From: Pseudorhodobacter aquimaris
GTDB taxonomy: Bacteria > Pseudomonadota > Alphaproteobacteria > Rhodobacterales > Rhodobacteraceae
Direction of reading: 5' to 3'
Assembly: GCF_001202025.1 (NCBI RefSeq)
Contig: NZ_LGHS01000070.1
Span: forward strand, 124,001 to 188,000
Length of the DNA stretch: 64,000 nt
Below the pieces are notes generated by a model that did no database searches, was not told the origin of the DNA, and saw only the letters and a program-made list of their open reading frames with translations. Of the stretch, positions 25,852-36,112 are shown one piece after another. The position numbers and the translations under genes are program-made. Each line of letters starts with the position of its first letter. Within the stretch, counting starts at the first letter, position 1.

Positions 25852-27249
25852 TCACTCCGCTGCAATATGGTCGGGATCGCTTTTCAGGCGGTCACGTTCG
25901 ATCGGGCCGGGGCTTACGATCTCTTTGCGGGGCCGCAGCACCGCATAGAGGAACAAGAGTGCGCCCAGAACAACCGCCACACCAGAGCCAAAGCGCATGA
26001 CGAAGAAGATCCAAAGCTGATCTTGCACATCCATGAAGCCCTCGCCGTTCACGCGCTGCAGGTGGGTTTGTACCGTACCGGCAAGCGTAAGCGTCACGGT
26101 CATGAACACCATCCCCGATGACATCAGCCAGAAGGATGCCATGTTGAGCACTTGGTTATAGGGGTCACGGCCCAGAAGTTGCGGCATCGCATAGGTGATG
26201 ATCGCAAGGTTCAGCGCGACATAGGCACCAAAGAAGGCAAGGTGGCCGTGGGCTGCGGTGATCTGCGTGCCGTGGGTGTAATAGTTGACCCCGTGCAGCG
26301 TGTGCAGGAAACCCCAGACGCCAGCACCAAAGAAGGCAAGTGTGGCGCAACCCAAGGACCAGAGCAAAGCGGCCTTGTTTGGGTGATCGCGGCGGCCTTT
26401 CCAGACCATGACAAAGGCGAATGCCATCATGCCAAAGAAGGGAACCACCTCAAAGGTCGAAAAGATAGACCCGATCCAGAGCCAATAGCCCGGCATCCCG
26501 ATGAAGAAATAGTGGTGGCCGGTGCCAAGGATGCCCGAGAACAACGCGGTGGCCACGATGACATAAAGCCATTTTTCCACGATTTCCCGGTCAACACCCG
26601 TCAGCTTCATCATCAAGAAGGCAAGGATAGAGGCCATGACCAGTTCCCAAGTACCCTCAACCCACAAGTGGATCACGAACCACCAGTATTGTTTGTCGAG
26701 TGCAAGGTTTTCGGGATTGTAGAACGCAAAGAGGAACAGCAGCGCGATCAGCCACAGGCCCAGAATCAAGATGTTGGTGATTGCGGTTTTCTTGCCCTTC
26801 AGCACCGTCATCGAGATGTTGTAAAGGAAGATCAGCGCGGCCACGACGATGCCGACCTTGACCCAGCGGGGTTGCTCAAGGAACTCACGCCCCTCTTTGC
26901 CCAGCAGGAAGTTGCCCTCAAACAGGTTGAACGTATAGGTCAACACAACACCGGCAGTGCCGATGATCAGGATCGCAAGCTGCAAATAGGCCAGCTTGAC
27001 GGAGTGGATTTCCTGTTCGGATTCCTCTGGCACAAGGTAATAGGCCGCGCCGAAGAAGCCTGTCAGCAGCCAGACGACAAGGCTGTTGGTGTGCAGCATA
27101 CGCGCCACGTTAAAGGGCAAAATCTCTGTCAGGAAGTTTCCATCGACATAGATCCAGCCCATGATAAGGCCCAGCGAGACCTGAACGGCGAAAAGCGCCA
27201 TCGCGGTCACGAAATAGGCCAGAGCGATTTTTTGGGTTTTGTATTTCAT
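25852..27249 (-). CDS. norB: Nitric oxide reductase subunit B
   Basis: A 465-residue, twelve-helix heme-copper-family protein that reduces two NO to N2O in the inner membrane. All metal ligands can be found: H53 and H336 for low-spin heme b, H334 for heme b3, and H194, H245 and H246 for the non-heme iron. The glutamates E198 and E267 beside the active site are also present. The length is that of the short, cytochrome-c-dependent cNOR, consistent with norC being adjacent. The gap to norC is 12 bases. Confidence 0.97.
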   Translation of the reverse strand: MKYKTQKIALAYFVTAMALFAVQVSLGLIMGWIYVDGNFLTEILPFNVARMLHTNSLVVWLLTGFFGAAYYLVPEESEQEIHSVKLAYLQLAILIIGTAGVVLTYTFNLFEGNFLLGKEGREFLEQPRWVKVGIVVAALIFLYNISMTVLKGKKTAITNILILGLWLIALLFLFAFYNPENLALDKQYWWFVIHLWVEGTWELVMASILAFLMMKLTGVDREIVEKWLYVIVATALFSGILGTGHHYFFIGMPGYWLWIGSIFSTFEVVPFFGMMAFAFVMVWKGRRDHPNKAALLWSLGCATLAFFGAGVWGFLHTLHGVNYYTHGTQITAAHGHLAFFGAYVALNLAIITYAMPQLLGRDPYNQVLNMASFWLMSSGMVFMTVTLTLAGTVQTHLQRVNGEGFMDVQDQLWIFFVMRFGSGVAVVLGALLFLYAVLRPRKEIVSPGPIERDRLKSDPDHIAAE

Positions 27250-27261
27250 TATTCTGTCCCC

Positions 27262-27714
27262 TTAACCCGCATCATTCGGCGGCCAGTCCTGGTTGCGGAT
27301 TGTATTTGTCCACAGCAGGAAATCGGCCAATTCGCGGTATTCGGCGTCGGTCAGGTTGAAGTTCGGCATCTGGCGACGGCCCTCGATGCCGCTGGGCATG
27401 GCGTCCATCCAGCCCTTGAGGCTTTCAAACGCTGCCTCTTGGTCATCTTCCACGCCCCAGCGGGTCATAACGTTGCCCAACTCAGGTGCGAAATAGGCAC
27501 CTTCGCCCAGAATCGTATGGCAATTCACGCAGCCATGCTTTTCCCACAGATGCTTGCCCGCGGCGACTTCTTCGGTCAGCGTGGCTTTATTCGTCGATAC
27601 GTTTACGATGTAGTAGTGAGAGTGGACCGAAAGACCCACGAATATAGCGATAAAGAACAGCGACCCACCGTAAAAGATATTGCGGGCCATGCTCTTGGTC
27701 ATGACTTCGCGCAT
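27262..27714 (-). CDS. norC: Nitric oxide reductase subunit C, membrane-anchored cytochrome c
   Basis: A 150-residue cytochrome c with one N-terminal membrane anchor (residues 12-33) and a periplasmic heme domain. The heme site is C62-V-N-C65-H66 and the distal ligand is M116 in RRQMPNF. It passes electrons from periplasmic donors to NorB. ATG 27714 has AAGGATCC upstream. It is the first gene of norCBQDEF, and an FNR/Dnr-type site lies 63 bases before its start. Confidence 0.97.
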   Translation of the reverse strand: MREVMTKSMARNIFYGGSLFFIAIFVGLSVHSHYYIVNVSTNKATLTEEVAAGKHLWEKHGCVNCHTILGEGAYFAPELGNVMTRWGVEDDQEAAFESLKGWMDAMPSGIEGRRQMPNFNLTDAEYRELADFLLWTNTIRNQDWPPNDAG

Positions 27715-27748
27715 GCGAGGATCCTTCCCAATGATTGCAGATTGTTTT

Positions 27749-27756
27749 CGTATGTA
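27749..27756 (-). promoter_or_regulatory. Candidate -10 region of norC
   Basis: On the minus strand the bases read TACATACG, giving two overlapping candidate hexamers: TACATA (27756-27751) and CATACG (27754-27749). The second lies 34.5 bases from the centre of the upstream palindrome, the same distance as in the nirS and nirI promoters. Confidence 0.45.
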
Positions 27757-27776
27757 GCGGCTAGGCTAGTTGGTCC

Positions 27777-27790
27777 TTAACCAAAGTCAA
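27777..27790 (-). promoter_or_regulatory. FNR/Dnr-type site before norC
   Basis: TTGACTTTGGTTAA on the minus strand matches TTGAY-N4-RTCAA at nine of ten defined positions; the second half-site has one mismatch. Centred at 27783.5, it would sit near -41.5 of a start point about 28 bases before the norC ATG, the class II activator position. An overlapping imperfect palindrome TTGGTCCTTAACCAA reads on the plus strand. Confidence 0.6.
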
Positions 27791-27812
27791 TCCTAGCGCA
27801 TGGTTTAGGGTT

Positions 27813-28685
27813 TTAGACAATTCTTTCCAATGAGGCGAGCGGAAAGCGCGCCAGGGTTGTGTTAATTGCTGGTCGCGGCATCAGGCAGAAGGCGGTGGAC
27901 AGCGCATCAGCAAGCGCGGCTGTGGGGGCAGATACCGAAACCGTGGACCAAAGCGGAACCAGCTTTGGGTGCAAGATATGCGGGCTTGCCTGCCCGATCA
28001 GCGTTCCCCTTGGGCTGGAGGTGGCAAGCGCGCGGTTGGATAGTTCAACGCGTGCCAGCTCGGCGCCACCGGGGTTCGCGATGGCTGCGCGCCAAGGTGT
28101 GCCATTCTGGTTTTGACCGAGGGCGACCACCTCGCCCATATCGATCAGGACATCACGGAACCCTTCGCTGCGCAAAAGATCCGCGATACGGTCAGCGGCC
28201 CAGCCTTGGGCAATGCCGTTGAAAGTAAGCGCCGCGCCGCGCGGCAGGGTGATCTCGGACTTGCTATGGGTGATCCGGCCCCAGCCAACATGTTTCGCTG
28301 CGGCCTGCGTGTCGTCGCCCTGCGCCTGCGCCAGCCAGAGCGGCTGAACAGAGGGGTCAAAGGCCCCATTGGTCGTGCTGTGGATTTGGTCCGAAAGCAC
28401 CATAAGCCCCGCCAGATCCGGGTCGGGATAGGCAAGATGCCCATTCCGGTTCAACCTGCGCAGGGCGCTGTCTTGATGCAATGAGGCGGCTTGCTCAACC
28501 CGGGCAATTACGCGTTCCACCTTATGCCAGACCAGCGCTGCCTGTGCTGCAGGCACGCCGACCAGCCGCAGATGCAACGCGGATCCCAAGCCCTTGCCGT
28601 GCCAGTCTTGCACCTGTGCGGTAGCAAGGGCGGGCCCGGCGGCAAAGGCTGCGGAAATCGCAAGGAAACGACGACGTTTCATCAT
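27813..28685 (-). CDS. nirX: FAD:protein FMN transferase, NirX/NosX type (ApbE family)
   Basis: A 290-residue ApbE-family enzyme that attaches FMN covalently to a threonine of a partner protein in the periplasm. The N-terminus is a twin-arginine signal (KRRRFLAISAAFAAGPALA). Family features are FDPSVQPLW, FNGIAQGWAADRIADLL, DVLIDMGEVVALG and the C-terminal metal site region ADALSTAF. The natural target here is NirI, two genes upstream, which carries a flavinylation-like SRAT motif. Either of two adjacent ATGs can start the protein (28685 overlaps the nnrS stop by 4 bases). The names NirX and NosX are used for near relatives, and the nir context favours NirX. Confidence 0.88.
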   Translation of the reverse strand: MMKRRRFLAISAAFAAGPALATAQVQDWHGKGLGSALHLRLVGVPAAQAALVWHKVERVIARVEQAASLHQDSALRRLNRNGHLAYPDPDLAGLMVLSDQIHSTTNGAFDPSVQPLWLAQAQGDDTQAAAKHVGWGRITHSKSEITLPRGAALTFNGIAQGWAADRIADLLRSEGFRDVLIDMGEVVALGQNQNGTPWRAAIANPGGAELARVELSNRALATSSPRGTLIGQASPHILHPKLVPLWSTVSVSAPTAALADALSTAFCLMPRPAINTTLARFPLASLERIV

Positions 28686-29881
28686 TGCGGGGCCTTTTCT
28701 GTGCGGCTGGCGCGCGCGCCCCAGATCGGTTCCCACATACAGGCTGTAAACAGCGCAAATGCAATGATCCAAAGCGCCCCCGCCGTCAGCACCGCTGGAT
28801 AGTAAAGCCCGGGCAAGACCGAGCCGATGACGCGTGCCAGAACCGCCAGCGGAATCAGCGCATAGCCAACAGCCACCCCGCGCGGGGCGATCAGGGCCCG
28901 CCCGCTGTGGCCCAGTATCGCACGTGACATCACGGCATAGGTCATGGTGCCGACGCCGCCGATACCCAGAATATGCAGGGCGGCCATCTCGTTCCCGATC
29001 CCGATATCCGAAAGGCCAAGGAACAAAAAGCCCGCCGCATTCAGCGCATAACCGATGTGCATCACCCATAGAATCGGCTGACGCCATGTCCAAAGACCGC
29101 GCCACAGTGCCACGCGCGCCAATCCGGCAAGACCGGCCGCAATGGCCGTGGCCCCCATGATCCCGTCCGGCAGACCCAACAGATAGCCCGCAGGTTGAAT
29201 CAAGGCCGCCGCAATCGCAAAGGCCGCCAAGGGCGCGGGGTTGCGCGGCAGGTCATGTTCGCGGCCCGCACGCACCATCGCATTGCGGGTAAAGCCCGGT
29301 GTGACCCGCCCGCCAAGCACCATAATCATGGCACAAAGCGTCACCAGCCCCATGCGCAACCCGGCCCAAACCCCGTCTTGCAGCAGATCGACCCATTCCA
29401 TATGCACCATCAGATTGGCCGCCCAGTAAAGCGTGAGGATCACCATAAAGATCATCTGTTGCGGCTTGGGCTTGTGCAGCAGTTGCATCAATACCTTCAG
29501 CATCAAGACAGGCACAAAGGCAAGATCGGCCACGGCAACAATGGTGGGTGGCAAAACGCCGGAATACCAAAGCGCCAACCGCCCCAGCAGCCAAAGCCCT
29601 GCAACCACCGCAACAAACACATGCGGTGCGGCCTTGGCCCCGGTCCAGTTCGGCACCGCTGTCAAGAAAAACCCGCCAACAGCGGCCGCACCAAAGCCAA
29701 AGATCATCTCATGCGCGTGCCACAGATGCGGGGCAGGGCGCACAGGCAAATCCGCCATGCCGCCCATGGCCTGAATCGCAAGCCAGCCTTCCCAGACCGC
29801 AATCGACAGCATGGCAAACAGGGCTGCAGCCAGAAAAAAGACCCTGTAACCATCACTAAAGAACCGTTTGAGGGTGGTCAT
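28682..29881 (-). CDS. nnrS: NnrS family heme- and copper-containing membrane protein
   Basis: A 399-residue protein with about twelve predicted membrane helices, matching NnrS. Landmarks are PHLWHAHEMIFGFGAAAVGGFFLTAVPNWTG-like segments near residues 50-80, GGRVTPGFTRNA near 195 and AALHILGIGGVGTMTYAVMSRA near 320. NnrS binds heme and copper and protects cells during NO stress, though its chemistry is unsettled. I chose ATG 29881 because AAGGAG lies 7 bases before it; ATG 29887 is only one base from that site. It lies between nirI and nirX in one minus-strand operon. Confidence 0.92.
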   Translation of the reverse strand: MTTLKRFFSDGYRVFFLAAALFAMLSIAVWEGWLAIQAMGGMADLPVRPAPHLWHAHEMIFGFGAAAVGGFFLTAVPNWTGAKAAPHVFVAVVAGLWLLGRLALWYSGVLPPTIVAVADLAFVPVLMLKVLMQLLHKPKPQQMIFMVILTLYWAANLMVHMEWVDLLQDGVWAGLRMGLVTLCAMIMVLGGRVTPGFTRNAMVRAGREHDLPRNPAPLAAFAIAAALIQPAGYLLGLPDGIMGATAIAAGLAGLARVALWRGLWTWRQPILWVMHIGYALNAAGFLFLGLSDIGIGNEMAALHILGIGGVGTMTYAVMSRAILGHSGRALIAPRGVAVGYALIPLAVLARVIGSVLPGLYYPAVLTAGALWIIAFALFTACMWEPIWGARASRTEKAPQ

Positions 29882-29892
29882 CGTCATTCTCC

Positions 29893-31893
29893 TTAGGATG
29901 TGCGGGCGCGGCGTTTCAGGACGGGGCATTGGGTAGGGTCCGCCATGATCACCTGACAGCGCAGGCACAAAACACATTCATTGGGGTTGATGCGGCCCAA
30001 GGGGTCTATCGCACCTACGGTACATTTGGTTTCACACAGGCGGCATTCACGTCCGCATTGTGGACGCCGACGCAGCCAGTCAAAGATTTTCAACTTGGCA
30101 GGAATTGCCAGCCCTGCGCCAAGCGGGCAAAGGTAGCGGCAAAAGAATCGCTCAATGAACAAACCTGCGCCAAGCAACAGCAGCACGAACAGCACGAAGG
30201 GCCAGGCGCGGATGAACCGCATGGAGATGGCGGTTTTGAACGGCTCCACCTCGGCCAGCAGAATCGCGTCATGCATGGAATAAAAAGACATGGCGAGGAT
30301 CACCACGAACAGCGTATATTTGATCACCCAAAGCCGCTCATGCACCCCCTGCGGCACTGCGATCTGCCGGATGCCAAGGCGTTGGGCCGCAGCATTTGTC
30401 AGCTCTTGCAGCGCGCCAAATGGGCACAGCCAGCCGCAGTAGACCCCGCGCCCCCAAAATAGCAGCCCCAGTGCGGTAAACCCCCAAAGCAAAAAGATTA
30501 CCGGATCGGCTAGAAATGTCTCCCAGCGAAATCCGGTCAGCAGGGCATGGAGAAAGGCCACGACCTGCACCACCGAAAGCTGGCCATTCAACCCCATGCC
30601 CAACACCAGAAATGTGGTCAGCAAAAACCCGAGCCGCAGGCGGAGCCACAGTTTCGGGCGGCGGGTGATGGCACCTTGGGCAAAGAGGATCAGCGTCAGA
30701 CAGGTCAGCATGACCACGACAATCACGGCCTCAGGCCGCTTTTTCATCCAGATATCATGCCAAAGCGGCGCGGCTTCGGGGGCGGCCAAGTGAAACGTTT
30801 CGGGTAGGCTGTAGGGCAGAGTGATGATCATTTCGATATCGGCACCGCTGCTGGGGCGGGTTGCGGTGACTTCTACCAAAAAGGGGACGGTGGGGTCGAT
30901 TGTGGGGGGCAGAGCAAAGAGGCTGACCTCTTTCATCGCGGGTGCATCTTCGGGCACCAGACTTTCGATCATGGTATAGCTGTCTGCGCCCGGCTGCCAA
31001 CGGGTGTTGCCTTGGACGATCGTCAGCCGGTCAAACACCCCGCTGCGCCGCCATGCGGTGCCGCGATGTGATTGCAACCCTGCAGATGCAACCATAAGCG
31101 CGGATTGCCCCGCGCCAAGCCCACCGATAATGCGGGTAAATTGCTGTTGTCCCAGCAGGTTTTGGCCAACGGTCGGTGTGTCGATGATCGCCGCATAAAG
31201 CCGCAAGAAATCCCCGTCACCGGGCTGAACCGGCACTTTGGCACCGGCAAGGGCGGCGGCGGCGGCGGTCATGCTGACTTGCGTTTCGGCCACAGCGTTC
31301 ATCTGTTGCAGGCCCACCCAATCCAGCGGGGTAAAGCTGATCCGGTCAATACCTGCGCCGCGGATCAACCCGCGTGCAATTGCAATTGTGCGTGCGGTGC
31401 GCAAAATGCCATCGCGGATCACGCCGGTCGAAACTGTGGCGCGGCTGATCACATCGGGGGCATTTGCGGATATGCTCTCTGGCGCGGTCAGATCCAGCCC
31501 GGCGAACCCCGAGACATAGCGCGCGATATCCGCGTCCGAGATCCCCAGCGTCAGCACCGGTTCATTATGGTGCACCAATCGCGCGCCGGTAATGACCGCC
31601 ATCGGTGACACCGCCACCAGTACATCCAAAGGCTGCCCCGAATAGCCGACCGACCCCGCAACCTCGCTGCTGGAGGCGATATGCCCGACAACCCCACCGC
31701 CTTGATACACATTCCAGCCCGGCACGCCCTCGGCCACGCGCTGAAGGGTGACCGGCCCATCAACCTTCAAAAGCTCTTGTGCCATGTCAGGGGTCGGCTC
31801 GGTGATGCCCTGCTCCCGGCCCTGACCGGATGCGGGGGCGATCCCGAGGGTCAGGCAAAATAGCAAAACAAAAAGGCGGGGCAATAAATACAT
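29893..31893 (-). CDS. nirI: NirI/NosR family membrane flavo-iron-sulfur protein
   Basis: A 666-residue NosR/NirI protein. After a signal peptide (residues 1-23) comes a periplasmic FMN-binding domain with S150-R-A-T153, a variant of the SGAT flavinylation motif, making Thr153 the likely FMN site. Membrane helices follow, with the two CxxxCP motifs CGWLCP and CRYLCP. The cytoplasmic C-terminus has two four-cysteine clusters (CGRECRLCETKC and CVLCLRC with a later CP) for 4Fe-4S centres. NirI is needed for nirS expression and nitrite reduction in Paracoccus. NosR is the paralogue for nitrous oxide reductase, and the position next to nirS decides for NirI. Confidence 0.9.
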   Translation of the reverse strand: MYLLPRLFVLLFCLTLGIAPASGQGREQGITEPTPDMAQELLKVDGPVTLQRVAEGVPGWNVYQGGGVVGHIASSSEVAGSVGYSGQPLDVLVAVSPMAVITGARLVHHNEPVLTLGISDADIARYVSGFAGLDLTAPESISANAPDVISRATVSTGVIRDGILRTARTIAIARGLIRGAGIDRISFTPLDWVGLQQMNAVAETQVSMTAAAAALAGAKVPVQPGDGDFLRLYAAIIDTPTVGQNLLGQQQFTRIIGGLGAGQSALMVASAGLQSHRGTAWRRSGVFDRLTIVQGNTRWQPGADSYTMIESLVPEDAPAMKEVSLFALPPTIDPTVPFLVEVTATRPSSGADIEMIITLPYSLPETFHLAAPEAAPLWHDIWMKKRPEAVIVVVMLTCLTLILFAQGAITRRPKLWLRLRLGFLLTTFLVLGMGLNGQLSVVQVVAFLHALLTGFRWETFLADPVIFLLWGFTALGLLFWGRGVYCGWLCPFGALQELTNAAAQRLGIRQIAVPQGVHERLWVIKYTLFVVILAMSFYSMHDAILLAEVEPFKTAISMRFIRAWPFVLFVLLLLGAGLFIERFFCRYLCPLGAGLAIPAKLKIFDWLRRRPQCGRECRLCETKCTVGAIDPLGRINPNECVLCLRCQVIMADPTQCPVLKRRARTS

Positions 31894-31923
31894 ATTTAGA
31901 AGGCCAGTCTCCAGATTTCTTCC

Positions 31924-31929
31924 TTTATG
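31924..31929 (-). promoter_or_regulatory. -10 element of nirI
   Basis: CATAAA on the minus strand, four of six matches to TATAAT. Its outer edge lies 34.5 bases from the centre of the palindrome at 31952-31965, giving a start point near 31917 and a leader of about 24 bases. Confidence 0.5.
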
Positions 31930-31951
31930 TTATGCACTGGCTTGCAGGGCC

Positions 31952-31965
31952 TTGACCTACGTCAA
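31952..31965. promoter_or_regulatory. FNR/Dnr/NnrR-type palindrome between nirI and nirS
   Basis: TTGACCTACGTCAA is a perfect TTGAC-N4-GTCAA inverted repeat. It lies 58 bases from the nirI start and 63 from the nirS start. Its centre is 41.5 bases from the predicted start points of both genes, so one dimer could activate both directions. This is the strongest regulatory site in the window and matches the site type read by FNR, Dnr and NnrR proteins. Confidence 0.85.
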
Positions 31966-31987
31966 GGAGGGATGCGCCAAGGTTCAC

Positions 31988-33795
<1,808 letters not shown>

Positions 33796-33812
33796 TCTGA
33801 AAAACAACTGTT

Positions 33813-33833
33813 TGGCCGGGGTATCCCCGGCCA
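33813..33833 (+). other. Strong hairpin between nirS and nirE
   Basis: TGGCCGGGG-TAT-CCCCGGCCA is a perfect 9-pair stem with a 3-base loop, 18 bases after the nirS stop. No T run follows, so it is probably an RNA-stabilising or partial termination element that lets nirS be made in excess of the biosynthesis genes, not a full intrinsic terminator. Confidence 0.65.
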
Positions 33834-33872
33834 TTCCCCCCTTAACATCGCCAGCCCCTTAGGAAGCCAGTT

Positions 33873-34676
33873 ATGAATGATGCCTCTCCCACGCAAAGTC
33901 TTGGCCGGGTCTTTTTGATCGGGGCAGGTCCGGGTGACCCAGAGCTTTTGACCGTCAAGGCCCTGCGCCTGATCCGGTCGGCCGATGTGGTGGTGTTTGA
34001 TCGTCTGGTCAGCCCCGAGATCATGGCCTTGATCCCGCAGGGAACGAAATTGATCGACGTTGGAAAAATGCCTAAATGCCATAAGATGGCGCAGGGCGAT
34101 ATCAATGCGCTCTTGGTCAATCTTGCGCGCAAAGGTCTGATGGTGGCGCGGCTCAAGGGCGGTGACCCCCTGATTTTTGGCCGCGGTTCCGAAGAGGCCG
34201 AGGAGCTTTACGCAGCTGGTGTGACGGTTGGCTATGTGCCCGGCATCACGGCGGCCCAGGGGGCTGCCAGTGTGACGGGCGTGCCGCTGACCCACCGCGG
34301 GCTGGCGACCGGTGTGCGCTATGTCACCGGCCACCGGGCCAAGGATGCGCTGCTTGATCTGGATTGGGCCTCGCTTGCCTCCCCTGAAACGACGCTTGTT
34401 GTTTATATGGGGGCGTCGAATATTGCCGAAATATCAATGCGGTTGCAGGCAGAGGGCATGGCCCCTGATTTGCCGGTCATGGCCATTGCTTCGGCCACCA
34501 CGCCGCGCGAAGAGCGTGTCGTTGGAACCCTTGCAGATATCACAGGGCGCGTTGAGGCCATGATGCTGGAGGCGCCGGTCTTGTTTATTATCGGACGGGT
34601 TGTATCCTTGTATGAAGAGATCTCCATCGCCCGCGCTATGGCCTGCGAAGGGCCGGGGATGGCGGCCTATGCGTAG
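33873..34676 (+). CDS. nirE: Uroporphyrinogen-III C-methyltransferase
   Basis: A 267-residue SAM-dependent methyltransferase that converts uroporphyrinogen III to precorrin-2, the entry step to siroheme and heme d1. Typical motifs are VFLIGAGPGDPELLTVKALR near the start, VARLKGGDPLIFGRGSEEAE, VPGITAAQGAASVTGVPLTHR and VVYMGASN. It lacks the extra domains of CysG, so it performs methylation only. The first gene after nirS, it overlaps nirC by 8 bases. Confidence 0.95.
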   Translation: MNDASPTQSLGRVFLIGAGPGDPELLTVKALRLIRSADVVVFDRLVSPEIMALIPQGTKLIDVGKMPKCHKMAQGDINALLVNLARKGLMVARLKGGDPLIFGRGSEEAEELYAAGVTVGYVPGITAAQGAASVTGVPLTHRGLATGVRYVTGHRAKDALLDLDWASLASPETTLVVYMGASNIAEISMRLQAEGMAPDLPVMAIASATTPREERVVGTLADITGRVEAMMLEAPVLFIIGRVVSLYEEISIARAMACEGPGMAAYA

Positions 34677-34965
34677 CCTTGTGGCCCTGTTCTGTCTTGC
34701 CCTGCCGTTACATGCTCAAGTGCCCGCCGAGCGCGCAAAAGCACTGGAACATATGGTTATTCAAGATTGTGGATCATGCCACGGTTTGACTATGAAGGGC
34801 GGCCTTGGTAGCCCTTTGACACCTGATGCGCTGGACCATGCAGATGCCGAAGGGCTTGCGTTGATTATTCTCGACGGCGTTCCCGGAACGGCGATGCCGC
34901 CATGGCGCCCGCTTTTGACCGAAGCTGAGGCGATGTGGATCGCACACTACCTTAAAAAGGACTAA
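34669..34965 (+). CDS. nirC: NirC, small periplasmic cytochrome c (c55x)
   Basis: A 98-residue monoheme cytochrome with a signal peptide (residues 1-16) and the heme site C34-G-S-C37-H38. The likely distal methionine is in GTAMPPWRP. NirC can donate electrons to NirS and takes part in the last steps of heme d1 insertion or maturation. The start ATG lies inside the end of nirE (8-base overlap), and nirF follows after 4 bases. Confidence 0.93.
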   Translation: MRSLVALFCLALPLHAQVPAERAKALEHMVIQDCGSCHGLTMKGGLGSPLTPDALDHADAEGLALIILDGVPGTAMPPWRPLLTEAEAMWIAHYLKKD

Positions 34966-34969
34966 CCCA

Positions 34970-36112
34970 ATGAAAACCGCAGCACTTATCTTGTCTCTTC
35001 TGGCCTCTCCGGTGATGGCGGATGGGGTGCAGTCCACCGGCGATCTGGGGTTGGTGATCGAACGTGCAAGCGGCAGCCTTGTGGTTGTTGATCGTTCCGA
35101 CCGCGCCGCGATTGGCCGGATAGAGGGGCTGGGTGATCTGTCGCACGCCAGCATGACCTATTCGCCGGATGAACGTTTTGCCTATATCTTTGCCCGCGAC
35201 GGTGGCCTGTCCAAGGTCGATATCCTGACGCAAGAGGTGGTCGCGCGCACGGTTCAGGCAGGTAATTCCATCGGCGGTGCGATTTCCGATGATGGCCGCC
35301 TGATTGCCGTGTCCAATTACGAGCCCGGCGGGGTCAAGGTGTTTGACGCCGATACGCTTGATCTGGTTGCCGATATTCCGGCCGCGGGCAAGACCATCGG
35401 TCTGGTCGATGTGCCCGGCCGTCGCTTTGCATGGGCGGTCTGGGACAGTGGTGAGGTATTCCTAGGTGATTTCTCTGGCGCGGAGCCGGATATCAAGATG
35501 ATCGGCAACGCGGGCAAGAACCCCTATGACGCGGTGCTGACCGATGATGCGCATACCTATCTTGTGGGGCTTTTCGGCGAAAAGGGTGTGACAGCCTTCG
35601 ATCTGTGGGCGGATGCCCCCGAGCCCAAACGATTCCTGCAAGATTACGGCAAAACCTCCGAGGATCTGCCAGTTTACAAAATGCCCCATCTGCAAGGCTG
35701 GGCCTTCAGTTCGGGTCAGTTTGTATTGCCCGCCGTGGGCCAGCATGAGGTTCTTTGGGTCGACCGCAATAGCCTGGAGGAAAACGCGCGTACAGCGGTA
35801 CATGGTCAGCCGGTGTTCATCATCGCCCAACCTGCCAGCCCCTATGTCTGGGTCAACTTCGCAACCCCTTTGAATGATACGGTGCAGGTGATCGACAGTC
35901 GCTCGCATGAGGTGGTGGCCACGCTGACCCCTGGCAAAGCCGTGTTGCATATGGAATTTGCACCACGCGGGGCTGAGGTCTGGATCTCCAGCCGCGATGA
36001 CAACCGCGTCCTGATCTATGATACAAAAACCCGCGAAAAGCTGGCCGAGATTGAGGCCGCAGCCCCCTCGGGCATCTTCTTTACCGCCCGTGCCCATCAG
36101 CCAGGCCTATGA
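34970..36112 (+). CDS. nirF: NirF, heme d1 biosynthesis protein
   Basis: A 380-residue beta-propeller related to the d1 domain of NirS. A signal peptide (residues 1-18, cleaving after VMA) sends it to the periplasm. There is no lipobox cysteine, so it should be soluble, unlike lipid-anchored forms. Propeller repeats are visible in YSPDERFAYIFARDGGLSKVDI, SDDGRLIAVSNYEPGGVKV and APRGAEVWISSRDDNRV. NirF acts late in heme d1 synthesis and binds the d1 precursor. It overlaps nirDL by 4 bases (ATGA). Confidence 0.94.
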   Translation: MKTAALILSLLASPVMADGVQSTGDLGLVIERASGSLVVVDRSDRAAIGRIEGLGDLSHASMTYSPDERFAYIFARDGGLSKVDILTQEVVARTVQAGNSIGGAISDDGRLIAVSNYEPGGVKVFDADTLDLVADIPAAGKTIGLVDVPGRRFAWAVWDSGEVFLGDFSGAEPDIKMIGNAGKNPYDAVLTDDAHTYLVGLFGEKGVTAFDLWADAPEPKRFLQDYGKTSEDLPVYKMPHLQGWAFSSGQFVLPAVGQHEVLWVDRNSLEENARTAVHGQPVFIIAQPASPYVWVNFATPLNDTVQVIDSRSHEVVATLTPGKAVLHMEFAPRGAEVWISSRDDNRVLIYDTKTREKLAEIEAAAPSGIFFTARAHQPGL

